Made by a program: the position numbers and the translations under genes | Part shown: in pieces, positions 50,813 through 59,776 of the stretch | How positions within the stretch are numbered: position 1 is the first letter of the stretch | How the letters are laid out: each line of letters starts with the position of its first letter | Assembly: GCF_007997155.1 (NCBI RefSeq) | Contig: NZ_VORT01000005.1 | Location: forward strand, 1-64,000 | Length of the DNA: 64,000 nucleotides | Reading direction: 5' to 3' | Source: Aequorivita antarctica | GTDB lineage: Bacteria; Bacteroidota; Bacteroidia; Flavobacteriales; Flavobacteriaceae | Notes under the pieces: model-generated | Told to the model about the DNA's origin: nothing | What the model saw: only the letters and a program-made list of their open reading frames with translations | Databases searched by the model: none

Positions 50813-51880
50813 TTACAACGTGTTTACGTTGTTCAAATCTTTAAAGGCCTGTTCAAGTCTGTTCTTAAAAGTGATTTCTCCTTCGCGAAGCCATTTCCGT
50901 GGGTCGTAATATTTTTTGTTTGGAAGGTCATCGCCTTCGGGGTTTCCTATCTGTGTTTTTAAATATTCCAGATTGTTTACCATATAATCGCGAACACCTT
51001 CAGTGAAAGCAAACTGCATATCAGTGTCAATATTCATTTTTATCACACCATAGCCGATTGCTTCGCGGATTTCTTCCACAGAAGAACCACTCCCACCATG
51101 GAAAACAAAGTCGATTGGATTATGGCCCGTCTTGAATTTTTTCTGAACATATTCCTGCGAATTTTTCAGAATTACTGGAGTCAATTTTACGTTTCCTGGC
51201 TTGTAAACACCGTGTACATTTCCAAAGGCAGCAGCAATGGTAAACTGATCGCTTATTTTAGAAAGTTCTTCATAAGCGTAAGCAACTTCTTCGGGTTGGG
51301 TATAAAGTTTTGAGGAATCTACGCCGGTATTGTCCACGCCGTCTTCTTCACCTCCAGTGATACCCAATTCAATTTCTAGGGTCATTCCCATTTTACTCAT
51401 GCGCTCCAAATAGCGCTTGCAGATTTGAATATTTTCTTCAATAGGCTCTTCGGAAAGATCTATCATATGTGAACTGTAAAGCGGTTTGCCAGTTTCTTTA
51501 AAGAAATTTTCACCTGCATCAAGCAAACCATCAATCCACGGAAGTATTTTTTTAGAGCAATGGTCTGTGTGAAGAATTACAGTAGCTCCATAAACTTTTG
51601 CAAGTTCGTGGATATGTTTTGCACCGGCAACACCACCAGCTATTGCCGCTTTTTCATTTTCGTTGGAAAGACTTTTTCCCGCATTGAAATGTGCGCCGCC
51701 ATTTGAAAATTGAATAATAACTGGCGCATTGAGCGCAGCAGCGGTTTCCATAACAGCATTAACACTATCGGATCCAACAACATTAACTGCGGGCATAGCA
51801 AAGCCTTTCTCCTTGGCGTATTGATGTATTTTTTGAACTTCTTTTCCTGTGGCTACTCCAGGCTTAATTCCATGACTCAT
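50813..51880 (-). CDS. fbaA: Class II fructose-bisphosphate aldolase
   Basis: A 355-residue zinc-dependent aldolase that cleaves fructose-1,6-bisphosphate in glycolysis and forms it in gluconeogenesis. Zinc ligands and catalytic residues are in ILHTDHCSKKILPW (catalytic Asp and zinc His), LEIELGITGGEEDGVDN, AAAFGNVHGVYKPG and VFHGGSGSSVEEI. NIDTDMQFAF binds the phosphate. It is the E. coli FbaA (class IIA) type with normal length. Upstream of accD on the minus strand. Confidence 0.97.
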   Translation of the reverse strand: MSHGIKPGVATGKEVQKIHQYAKEKGFAMPAVNVVGSDSVNAVMETAAALNAPVIIQFSNGGAHFNAGKSLSNENEKAAIAGGVAGAKHIHELAKVYGATVILHTDHCSKKILPWIDGLLDAGENFFKETGKPLYSSHMIDLSEEPIEENIQICKRYLERMSKMGMTLEIELGITGGEEDGVDNTGVDSSKLYTQPEEVAYAYEELSKISDQFTIAAAFGNVHGVYKPGNVKLTPVILKNSQEYVQKKFKTGHNPIDFVFHGGSGSSVEEIREAIGYGVIKMNIDTDMQFAFTEGVRDYMVNNLEYLKTQIGNPEGDDLPNKKYYDPRKWLREGEITFKNRLEQAFKDLNNVNTL

Positions 51881-51953
51881 AATTTTGTGGTAAAATGTTA
51901 AACGTTAATCGTGCATTGTTTTTAAGCTTCAGCTGATAACCGATTTCAGCAAA

Positions 51954-51961
51954 CAAAAATA
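51954..51961 (-). promoter_or_regulatory. Putative -7 box of the fbaA promoter
   Basis: TATTTTTG on the minus strand, exact TAnnTTTG, in the 96-bp tamL-fbaA gap; leader about 66 bases. A -33 element would fall inside the end of tamL. Confidence 0.45.
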
Positions 51962-51976
51962 ACAAATTTTAATGGT

Positions 51977-54535
51977 TTAGAAGGGATAGTTGATGCCTAT
52001 GTTGTAAACAGCTTTTGAGAAATTATAGTCTTTAAACCAGCGTTCGCCAACAGGTCTTCCAGGGTTGTGGGTTTTAAAACCAACATCAAAACGAAATACA
52101 AAAAATCCAAAATCGTAACGAAGCCCGAATCCAGAAGCGACTGCAGTTTCCTTTAGATCTTGAATTCCGTCAAATCTGAATGATGGAATTTCAACATCGT
52201 CCAACACATTCCAAATGTTACCGGCATCAATAAAAAAGGCTCCCTTAAAATCGCCCAAGATTGTATATCTATATTCCGCATTAAGAGCGAGTTTGAAGTT
52301 TGCATCATTAAAATCCAAAACACTCCCGCTGCTCCCTGGGCCAAGGTCATAGGCTCTCCATCCACGGTTGTCGTTAGTACCTCCTCCAAAATAACTTCGG
52401 GTAAAGGGTATGCTGTTGCTATTGCCATAAGGAATCGCAATACCACCAAAAGCACGAAAAGCAAAGATGTTTTTGCCATCTAAGTCCCAATGCTTAATGT
52501 ATTCTGTTTCTGCTTTCACATATTGCGAATAAACAATTCCCAAGGTTTCATAGTTTCCATCGGAGTTCTTGTTTAGTCCCGCAAGACTCGAAATACCAGA
52601 AAGTAAATTACCGGCAGATTCCAGTTTTAGGCGTAGGCGAGAAAAATTATTATCGTTTAAGTGCTCACGGGTATCCCGCGTCATTGTTATGTTTGAAGCA
52701 AAAATAAGGTTGTTTTCGCTAAGGCGTATTTGGCGCTCCCGAATACTCAACACTTCTTGATAGGCTACATTATCAGCGTAAAGATCTCTATTTAACACAT
52801 CAGAAATAAATACAGTTGTCTCGTCTGGAATTTCCAATATCGGATCTGTGGAGGGATTGTTAAAGTCATAATTGAGATCCCTCGCAATTTCATTCAATCG
52901 TGAATAGGAACTTTTGTATACATTAAAATAATTCTCAGGATTCAGATTCCGTACAAATTGCAAGTTTAACAAATCCAGCTGATAGGTAAGTATTTTTAAA
53001 GATTTCCATCGATAATTGAATATGGCGTTGGAAGTCTGCCTATCCAGCCCAATATTATTTTGTGCACTATAACCAAAACTGACACTGGTGGAGGGCGACA
53101 TATACTTCGGAATAAGCTTTTCAGTATTTAATGGAAAAAGGATCCGTGGAAAAGTGAGTTTTACATCGCCACCAAATTCTGAAATGTTGAAAAATTTGCT
53201 CTCACTATCGCCCGCATCTTTCGAAGAACCTAGACTTCCACGACCCGAAATTTCAAGAATTTCCGCACCTCGAAAAATATTTCTAAAAATCATATTTCCA
53301 CTAAAGCCGACGCCAAATTGCTGAATGGTAGAGGTGTAGGCGTCAAAATCTACTCCTAAGGTAAAACGGTCGCGCGGGCTTAACAAAACGGTTGAATTCA
53401 ATAGCTTTCCAGTGGTGTCTGAAGCTACTTCGGCATAACTGATATTTGGATATTTAAATATTCGGAGATCGCTTATCTGGTTATAGGTTAGGGTTCTGTC
53501 AATATCTTTAAAAATTTTCCCAGGATTGATTGAGACGGCAGATGTAATGGCTTTGGGGCGAAAACGCATTTTGCCATAACTGTAAAGTTTGTAACCCATA
53601 TAACTCAATGAGTCTTGGAAGCTTTTATTTCGATTTTCGTATGAATAATCTGTAACAATCCGAACCTCATTAATAGTATGGACCTTAAATGGAACTGTAC
53701 GGGTACTGTCTCCTTCGGTAATTTTTCGGTCGGGGATAATGTAGGTTATATCGGCTTTGTGATCCGTATTGACGGTGTCCGCCTCAAAACCAACGTAATC
53801 TTGTTCAAAATGATATAATCCAGAATTTCTAAATAAAATAGTAAGTCGGTCACGTTCATTCACAAAATCATTGGCCGCATATTGCTTCCCTGGAATAATA
53901 AACGAGTTGGCCTTCGTAATTTGAAACAGTGAATCAACCACGGGCGAACTTATCTTTTCGCCTATGGAATCGCCCACAAAATAGGGTTTGTGCTTTTTGA
54001 CGGAATAAGTGATTGTCGCTCTTTTTTTCTTCTTTTCGCTTGGGGCTATTTTATAATCAACTTCATCGTTAAAATAACCATAGCTCGCATACCAACGCTT
54101 CAAACGTTCCACAGATTTTTCAATCCGTTGCTCGCTTATAATTACGGGTGCATCTCCAGATTTTTGAAGCCATTTATTGAAGCCCACATAACTACTGTCT
54201 ATCTGGTCCACTTGTTTTTTAGAAAGAAGACGAATAAGCCGCTCCTCTCGTTTTGGGTTTTTGTGAAGCCATTTGTAATATGTGGAATCTGGTTGTGGAT
54301 CTGCAAGATTATATATATGCAATCCAAAAGGAATACCCACCAGCGGAATGGTAGGATTAGGTTTTTGGGCCAGCTGGCTATATACGCCAGCATCTTTTGT
54401 TTCTACGCTATCAACTAAAATTGTGTTTTTAGTTAGCAAATATTTTCCCTCTGGCACAAGCTTTACTGCATCACAGGAAAAAAACAAACTGATTAATACT
54501 ATAAATAGTGATATTTTTGTGAGGTCGCGCTTCAA
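51977..54535 (-). CDS. tamL: TamL-type BamA/TamA family outer membrane lipoprotein
   Basis: An 852-residue Omp85-family protein. I start it at a TTG (54535), giving MKRDLTKISLFIV and a lipoprotein signal ending LISLFFSCDAVK; the open frame continues upstream to an ATG at 54589 but would bury the signal. POTRA-like domains fill about residues 25-400 (RWYASYGYFNDEVDYKI is one). The 16-strand barrel follows with the family lid motif region and SYFGGGTNDNRGWRAYDLGP, ending GINYPF. A lipid anchor on an Omp85 protein is the mark of TamL in Bacteroidota, thought to work with TamB in moving lipids or proteins to the outer membrane. Confidence 0.88.
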   Translation of the reverse strand: MKRDLTKISLFIVLISLFFSCDAVKLVPEGKYLLTKNTILVDSVETKDAGVYSQLAQKPNPTIPLVGIPFGLHIYNLADPQPDSTYYKWLHKNPKREERLIRLLSKKQVDQIDSSYVGFNKWLQKSGDAPVIISEQRIEKSVERLKRWYASYGYFNDEVDYKIAPSEKKKKRATITYSVKKHKPYFVGDSIGEKISSPVVDSLFQITKANSFIIPGKQYAANDFVNERDRLTILFRNSGLYHFEQDYVGFEADTVNTDHKADITYIIPDRKITEGDSTRTVPFKVHTINEVRIVTDYSYENRNKSFQDSLSYMGYKLYSYGKMRFRPKAITSAVSINPGKIFKDIDRTLTYNQISDLRIFKYPNISYAEVASDTTGKLLNSTVLLSPRDRFTLGVDFDAYTSTIQQFGVGFSGNMIFRNIFRGAEILEISGRGSLGSSKDAGDSESKFFNISEFGGDVKLTFPRILFPLNTEKLIPKYMSPSTSVSFGYSAQNNIGLDRQTSNAIFNYRWKSLKILTYQLDLLNLQFVRNLNPENYFNVYKSSYSRLNEIARDLNYDFNNPSTDPILEIPDETTVFISDVLNRDLYADNVAYQEVLSIRERQIRLSENNLIFASNITMTRDTREHLNDNNFSRLRLKLESAGNLLSGISSLAGLNKNSDGNYETLGIVYSQYVKAETEYIKHWDLDGKNIFAFRAFGGIAIPYGNSNSIPFTRSYFGGGTNDNRGWRAYDLGPGSSGSVLDFNDANFKLALNAEYRYTILGDFKGAFFIDAGNIWNVLDDVEIPSFRFDGIQDLKETAVASGFGLRYDFGFFVFRFDVGFKTHNPGRPVGERWFKDYNFSKAVYNIGINYPF

Positions 54536-54571
54536 GTGTACGTTTTTATTCAAATTCAAAAATACTATATT

Positions 54572-55300
54572 TTGGTCAGCAAAAGTCAAACAAAATTAAT
54601 AACGAGCCTTCAGCAGAAAAAGTACCGCGAACAAACAGGTTTTTTTGTGGCTGAAGGGCCAAAGGTTATTGCTGAATTGCTGAACGAAGGCTTGACGCTT
54701 CAGTCGCTTTTTTCAACTGATGTTTCTCAAATTACTAATGAAAATCATTTTCGGGTAACTGAAAACGAACTAAAAAAAATAAGTTTTTTGAAAACCGCAA
54801 ACACTGCTGTTGCCATTTTTGAAATACCAAAACGCAAGCCTGTGCAAAATTCAGGTTTGATAGTTGCTTTGGATGCAGTGCGCGATCCAGGAAATTTAGG
54901 GACAATCATTCGACTTTGCGATTGGTTCGGGGTACAGCAGTTGCTTTGTTCTGAAGACACGGCAGATTGTTTCAACCCAAAAGTAGTGCAGGCAACAATG
55001 GGTTCATTGGCGCGGGTGCAGGTTAATTATTTGTCGCTTACTGAATATTTTGACCAAACAGAATTGCCCATTTTTGGAGGATTTATGGACGGAAAAAATG
55101 TTTATTCCGAAAAACTTCCAAAAAATGCAATTGTAATAATGGGTAATGAAGCCAATGGTATTTCAGATGCAATACTTCAAAAAATAACTCACAAAATAAC
55201 CATTCCCCGTTTCGGAAAATCTCAAAAGACGGAAAGCTTGAATGTTGCCACGGCAACTGCTATTCTTTTAAGCGAATTCAGAAGAGCTATTGAAAAGTAA
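54572..55300 (+). CDS. TrmH/SpoU-family rRNA or tRNA methyltransferase
   Basis: A 242-residue SPOUT methyltransferase that 2'-O-methylates a ribose in RNA. I start it at TTG 54572 (VSKSQTKLITSLQQKKYR follows the start), because this is where the family's N-terminal substrate-binding domain begins; a GTG at 54536 would add 12 residues. The three SpoU motifs are ALDAVRDPGNLGTIIRLCDW, IVIMGNEANGISD and PRFGKSQKTESLNVATATAI, which make the trefoil knot and bind SAM. The target nucleotide is unknown. It is divergent from tamL with 36 bp between starts and overlaps porT tail to tail by 14 bp. Confidence 0.9.
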   Translation: MVSKSQTKLITSLQQKKYREQTGFFVAEGPKVIAELLNEGLTLQSLFSTDVSQITNENHFRVTENELKKISFLKTANTAVAIFEIPKRKPVQNSGLIVALDAVRDPGNLGTIIRLCDWFGVQQLLCSEDTADCFNPKVVQATMGSLARVQVNYLSLTEYFDQTELPIFGGFMDGKNVYSEKLPKNAIVIMGNEANGISDAILQKITHKITIPRFGKSQKTESLNVATATAILLSEFRRAIEK

Positions 55301-55997
55301 AGTTCACAAAAATACCGCGCGTAGATAATTTTTCAATATTCCCGGTCCAAGGACTATTCGGGTCGTCGTCTGGTACCAATTCATTGCTCATAGCAAACAC
55401 CCCACGGATGGAAGGTGTGAATTTAAAGTAATACAGATAGAAATCTATTCCAAAACCTAGTTCGTAATAATTGGTATTTTTCGTCATCCGGAACTTTCCC
55501 TGCTCGTTGTCCTCAGGGTTTTTCTCGTTGCTGGAAAGGTTAATAGATGTAGAAATACCACCAATAACAAACGGTTTGATGTTGTTCAGCCTCTTTGTTG
55601 AAACTTTTAGTAACAGCGGAACGTGAATATAAGTTGATTTCACCTCTCGCAAATAATCCTTCCGATCCTCAAAACCAGGATAAATAAGATTACGTTGCGT
55701 AAAATACAAGCCTGGTTCCAAACGCAGGTTTATATATTGGGTGAGGCGCATATCGCCAACAAGCCCAACATTGAAGCCCGCGGAGCGTTCTACTTGAATG
55801 TCTGTATTGTCGTCTTCAAATTGGTCCTTGTAATCGAATTTAAAATCGTAGCTGTTAAAGCCTAAAAAGAAGCCAAATGAAAAGCGCTTTTTATCAAAAT
55901 TTTCCAAATTTGCTATCCGTTCCTTATTGAAAAACCATTGCGCGTGAGCACTGTTTGCAATGAATAAAACGGCCAATACAAAAAAAAGCTTCTTCAT
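55287..55997 (-). CDS. porT: PorT-family protein, T9SS/gliding-motility associated
   Basis: A 236-residue outer membrane beta-barrel with a signal peptide (1-19, ends ANSAHAQ). The small barrel (about 40-236) has alternating strands, e.g. FSFGFFLGFNSYDF, YINLRLEPGLYFTQRN, and ends in aromatic FVNFTFQ. It matches PorT (SprT in F. johnsoniae), needed for type IX secretion in flavobacteria and Porphyromonas. The window encodes T9SS cargo at both ends, consistent with an active system. It lies 3 bp after menG/ubiE on the minus strand. Confidence 0.9.
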   Translation of the reverse strand: MKKLFFVLAVLFIANSAHAQWFFNKERIANLENFDKKRFSFGFFLGFNSYDFKFDYKDQFEDDNTDIQVERSAGFNVGLVGDMRLTQYINLRLEPGLYFTQRNLIYPGFEDRKDYLREVKSTYIHVPLLLKVSTKRLNNIKPFVIGGISTSINLSSNEKNPEDNEQGKFRMTKNTNYYELGFGIDFYLYYFKFTPSIRGVFAMSNELVPDDDPNSPWTGNIEKLSTRGIFVNFTFQ

Positions 55998-56000
55998 AAA

Positions 56001-56732
56001 TTATTTTGTAGCGTTATAGATAGTTGCTACCCCAAATGTTTGCGGGATATTTTTCACTTCATTAAACCCAATTTTTCGCAAAATATTGTTGAGCTTTTCG
56101 CCGTGTGGAAATACCGAAGCACTTTCGCTTAAATATTTGTAGGCTACTTTGTCTTTGGAAAACACTTTACCTATAAGCGGTAAAATAGTTTTTGAATAAA
56201 AATGGTATCCTTGTTTGAAAGGGAATTTTGTTGGCACTGAAGTTTCCAAAACCACAAAAATGCCATCTTTTTTTAGCACACGAAAAATTTCGGAAAGACC
56301 TTTTTCCAGATTTTCAAAATTGCGGATACCAAAGGAAACAGTGATTGCGTCAAAAGTATTGTCTCCAAAAGGTAACGCTTCCGAATCTGCTTGCACAAAT
56401 TCAATATTTTTAGAAATAGGCTTTCCGGAAACTTTTTTGCGGGCAACGGAAAGCATTCCTTCGGAAAGATCCAAACCAACAATTTTTTCTGCGGAAGTTT
56501 TTTCTGCAAATTGAATGGCAAGATCGCCCGTTCCCGTAGCTATGTCAAGAATGGTTTTTGGTTTTTTTTCAGCAACCATTTTAATGACCTTTTTTCGCCA
56601 TTTAATATCAGAACCTAAGGAAATGATACGGTTTAGGCCGTCGTAATTTTCAGAAATAGCATCGAACATCTGTTCAACCTGTTTCTTTTTTCCTTCCGAA
56701 GAATCTTTATAAGGTGTTATTTTCTTTTCCAT
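56001..56732 (-). CDS. menG: Demethylmenaquinone methyltransferase
   Basis: A 243-residue SAM-dependent C-methyltransferase (UbiE/MenG family) that makes menaquinone from demethylmenaquinone in the last step of quinone synthesis. I start it at 56732 (MEKKITPYKD); the longer frame from 56777 begins upstream of the -7 box at 56745-56752. Motifs are FDAISENYDGLNRIISLG at the front, the SAM motif ILDIATGTGDLAI, ALPFGDNTFDAITVSFGIRN and the post-motif RVLKKDGIFVVLE. Flavobacteriaceae use menaquinone, so the MenG role is expected. It is 3 bp before porT. Confidence 0.95.
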   Translation of the reverse strand: MEKKITPYKDSSEGKKKQVEQMFDAISENYDGLNRIISLGSDIKWRKKVIKMVAEKKPKTILDIATGTGDLAIQFAEKTSAEKIVGLDLSEGMLSVARKKVSGKPISKNIEFVQADSEALPFGDNTFDAITVSFGIRNFENLEKGLSEIFRVLKKDGIFVVLETSVPTKFPFKQGYHFYSKTILPLIGKVFSKDKVAYKYLSESASVFPHGEKLNNILRKIGFNEVKNIPQTFGVATIYNATK

Positions 56733-56744
56733 AAATTTCGCTTG

Positions 56745-56752
56745 CAAAACTA
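56745..56752 (-). promoter_or_regulatory. Putative -7 box of the menG-porT promoter
   Basis: TAGTTTTG on the minus strand, exact TAnnTTTG, 12 bp before the menG ATG; leader about 6 bases. It excludes the upstream ATG at 56777 as start. Confidence 0.5.
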
Positions 56753-56852
56753 CATATTTTTTAAGAGGTGCTATCAACTTTGTTTAATTTTCAGACTATA
56801 GCGAAAACTTATTCCCAAAAAATGATTTCTCTACCAATGGCTTTTATTTCTA

Positions 56853-56860
56853 TATCTTTG
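56853..56860 (+). promoter_or_regulatory. Putative -7 box of the trkA-trkH promoter
   Basis: TATCTTTG, exact TAnnTTTG, 34 bp before the trkA ATG. No clear -33 TTTG. Confidence 0.45.
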
Positions 56861-56894
56861 CATTGTTTATTTTAAAGCCTAAAGTAATAGCTCA

Positions 56895-58244
56895 ATGAAG
56901 ATTATCATTGCCGGTGCCGGCGAAGTGGGATTTCACCTTGCGAAATTGTTATCTTTTGAATCGCAAAACATTACACTTATAGATACCAACCGAGAAGCCT
57001 TGGCCCACGCCGATGCGAATTTGGACATTAGAGTAGTGCGGGGAGATTCTACATCAATCGCGGTTTTGAAGGACTCACAGGTAAGTGAAACCGATCTTGT
57101 TATTGCTGTAACTTCCAGCGAAACCACCAACATTACGGTTTGCGTTCTGGCAAAACAGTTGGGCGCTAAGCGTACCATTGCACGTATTTCTAATACCGAA
57201 TTTATTGATAGAAAGGATGAGGTAGGCTTTGAAAAATTTGGAATCGACGAATTGATTTCCCCCGAATCTTTGGCTTCAAATGAAATTGAACTTCTCCTAA
57301 GTCAAAGTGCCTTTAACGAAAACTATGAATTTGAGAATGGCGCATTGAGTATGATTGGGCTAAACCTTTCCCGTACCTCTGCTTTTGTAGGCAAATCTGT
57401 AAAGGAAATGGCGAAAGTTTATCCCGAATTACAGTTTGTCCCTATTGCCTTGCAACGTTTTGGCACCCAATACACCATTATTCCACGCGGCGATACCCAA
57501 TTTAAAGAAGGTGATCAGGTTTACTTCACAACCGTTGATAAAGGGGATGACCAGATTTTTAAACTTTCGGGAAAAAGTAAACAGGAAATAAAAAATGTAA
57601 TGATTCTCGGAGGAAGCAAAATTGGCTACAAAACAGCAAAAGATTTGTGTAAAACCGGTTTCAACGTCAAACTTATTGAAAGCAGCAAAGACAAAGCTTT
57701 TGAAATTGCTGATGATATCCCCAGTTGTCTTGTAATAAACGGCGACGGTAGAAATGTGGATTTGTTATCCGAAGAATCCATTGAGGATATGGACGCCTTT
57801 ATTGCCGTTACAGGAAACAGCGAAACCAATATTATGTCTTGTTTAATGGCAAAGTCGAAAGGTGTTAAAAAAGCAATCGCATTAGTGGAAAATATGGATT
57901 ATTTTCAGCTTTCACACTCTATCGGAATTGATACGCTCATCAACAAAAAACTTTTGGCGGCAAATAATATTTTCCGCTACGTCCGTAGAGGAGAGGTTGT
58001 TGCAATGACGAAGCTTAACAATATGAATGCAGAGCTATTGGAATTTATGGTTTCTTCACATTCTAAAGTGTGCAATAGAAAAATTAAAGACCTTGATTTT
58101 CCTGCTTCAGCAATAATTGGCGGGGTAATTAGAAATGGGGAAGGGATTATTGCCCTAGGCGATTTCGAAATTAAAAATGGCGATAGGGTAGTGGTTTGCT
58201 GTCTTCCGCAATCCATCGGGAAAGTTGAAAAACTCTTTATATAA
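56895..58244 (+). CDS. trkA: Trk potassium uptake regulatory protein TrkA
   Basis: A 449-residue cytoplasmic protein that gates the TrkH channel. Two tandem modules, each an RCK_N Rossmann domain and an RCK_C domain: IIAGAGEVGFHLAKLL at residues 3-18 and MILGGSKIGYKTAKDL near 235. Both nucleotide motifs are intact (GxGxxG and GGSKIG). NAD(H) and ATP/ADP control such gates in other bacteria. Normal length. Its stop codon overlaps the trkH start (TAATG). Confidence 0.96.
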   Translation: MKIIIAGAGEVGFHLAKLLSFESQNITLIDTNREALAHADANLDIRVVRGDSTSIAVLKDSQVSETDLVIAVTSSETTNITVCVLAKQLGAKRTIARISNTEFIDRKDEVGFEKFGIDELISPESLASNEIELLLSQSAFNENYEFENGALSMIGLNLSRTSAFVGKSVKEMAKVYPELQFVPIALQRFGTQYTIIPRGDTQFKEGDQVYFTTVDKGDDQIFKLSGKSKQEIKNVMILGGSKIGYKTAKDLCKTGFNVKLIESSKDKAFEIADDIPSCLVINGDGRNVDLLSEESIEDMDAFIAVTGNSETNIMSCLMAKSKGVKKAIALVENMDYFQLSHSIGIDTLINKKLLAANNIFRYVRRGEVVAMTKLNNMNAELLEFMVSSHSKVCNRKIKDLDFPASAIIGGVIRNGEGIIALGDFEIKNGDRVVVCCLPQSIGKVEKLFI

Positions 58245-59749
58245 TGGGTTCACTTACCAAGCTTAATTATAAAATCATTTCACACTTAATGGGTCTTTTG
58301 CTTATGGTGAATGGCGGGTTTATGCTGCTTTCTTCCATAGTGAGCTGGTACTACAAAGATGGTGTACTTAAAGAAATGCTTTTGGCTGGCACAGTTGCCT
58401 TAGGAGTGGGGGGAATCATAATGCTTTTAACAAAAAATCACCGAAAGGAAATCCAAAAGCGGGAAGGATACATAATAGTTACGTTTGGTTGGATATTTAT
58501 GGCGCTTATAGGAACACTACCATATATTTTCACCAATGCAATTCCAAGTTTTACCGATGCTTTTTTTGAAACAATGAGTGGTTATACCACCACGGGTGCT
58601 ACTATTCTCACAGATATTGAAGTTGTGCCACGAGGTGTACTCTTTTGGCGAAGCATAACCCATTGGATTGGGGGGATGGGTATCATCGTTTTGGCAATAG
58701 CAATTTTACCATTATTGGGAATAGGAGGCATGCAGCTTTTTGCGGCCGAAGCACCTGGCCCTGGTGGAGACAAACTGCATCCACGAATAACAGATACAGC
58801 AAAAAGATTGTGGCTTATTTATGTGGGCTACACTTTAGCTGAAACCATTTTACTGAAAATAGCAGGAATGAGCTTTTTTGACGCTGTAAACCATTCATTG
58901 GCAACCTTGAGTACGGGTGGATTTTCAACCAAAAATGCAAGTGTTGCTTATTGGAACGACAACCCAATGGTGCAATATATTATCATTGCGTTTATGTTTT
59001 TAGCGGGAAGTAATTTTGTTTTAAGCTATTTCGCCTTCAAGCGGAAATTTCAGAAAATTTTTCAAGATGAAGAGTTTAAACTATATACAGTATTAGTAGT
59101 TGGATTGACCATAGTCGCATCTTTGCTGATTTATTTTCAAGCAGACGTAGCGCTTTCTAGCATTGCACACCCTATGGTTTGGGGGCCATTTGAAAGTGCG
59201 GTACGCCACGGGCTTTTCCAGGTGCTTACAATTATTACCACTACAGGATTTATTAGTGCAGACTACACCTTGTGGACGCCGTTCTTGACCATTTTCTTTT
59301 TTGGAATGATGTTTTTGGGAGCTTGCGCAGGTTCAACGGCGGGTGGAATAAAAATAATGCGACATTTAATCATGATTAAAAATGGCGTGCTTGAATTTAA
59401 ACGAACCCTTCACCCACATGCTATTTTGCCTGTTCGCTACAATAGAAAAGCAGTGCCGCAGCCAATTGTTTTCAATATTCTTGGCTTCTTTATTCTTTAT
59501 ATGCTTTCTTTTATTGTAGGAACCTTGATTTTTTCATGGCTTGGTTTAGATTTTAAAACCGCCCTTGGGGCTGCTGCCTCAACCCTAGGGAATATTGGTC
59601 CCGCCCTCGGCGATCTGGGGCCTGTAAATAATTATGCCTATCTGCCCGATGCAGCAAAATGGTGGTCCAGCTTTTTAATGCTAATTGGTAGATTGGAATT
59701 GTTTACCGTACTTATTCTGCTTACTCCTTTTTTCTGGAGGAATAGATAA
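58244..59749 (+). CDS. trkH: Trk potassium transporter membrane subunit TrkH
   Basis: A 501-residue potassium channel-like transporter. It has four M1-P-M2 pseudo-repeats; the selectivity-filter loops are visible as TMSGYTTTGATIL, SLATLSTGGFST, ITTTGFISADY and AASTLGNIGPALG, each with the filter Gly. FMFLAGSNFVLSYF and GACAGSTAGGIKIMR belong to the gating loop region. With TrkA it forms the K+ uptake system. It overlaps trkA by one base, so the two are translationally coupled. Confidence 0.96.
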   Translation: MGSLTKLNYKIISHLMGLLLMVNGGFMLLSSIVSWYYKDGVLKEMLLAGTVALGVGGIIMLLTKNHRKEIQKREGYIIVTFGWIFMALIGTLPYIFTNAIPSFTDAFFETMSGYTTTGATILTDIEVVPRGVLFWRSITHWIGGMGIIVLAIAILPLLGIGGMQLFAAEAPGPGGDKLHPRITDTAKRLWLIYVGYTLAETILLKIAGMSFFDAVNHSLATLSTGGFSTKNASVAYWNDNPMVQYIIIAFMFLAGSNFVLSYFAFKRKFQKIFQDEEFKLYTVLVVGLTIVASLLIYFQADVALSSIAHPMVWGPFESAVRHGLFQVLTIITTTGFISADYTLWTPFLTIFFFGMMFLGACAGSTAGGIKIMRHLIMIKNGVLEFKRTLHPHAILPVRYNRKAVPQPIVFNILGFFILYMLSFIVGTLIFSWLGLDFKTALGAAASTLGNIGPALGDLGPVNNYAYLPDAAKWWSSFLMLIGRLELFTVLILLTPFFWRNR

Positions 59750-59776
59750 TTTAAAGTTCAAAGCTCAAGATATAAG

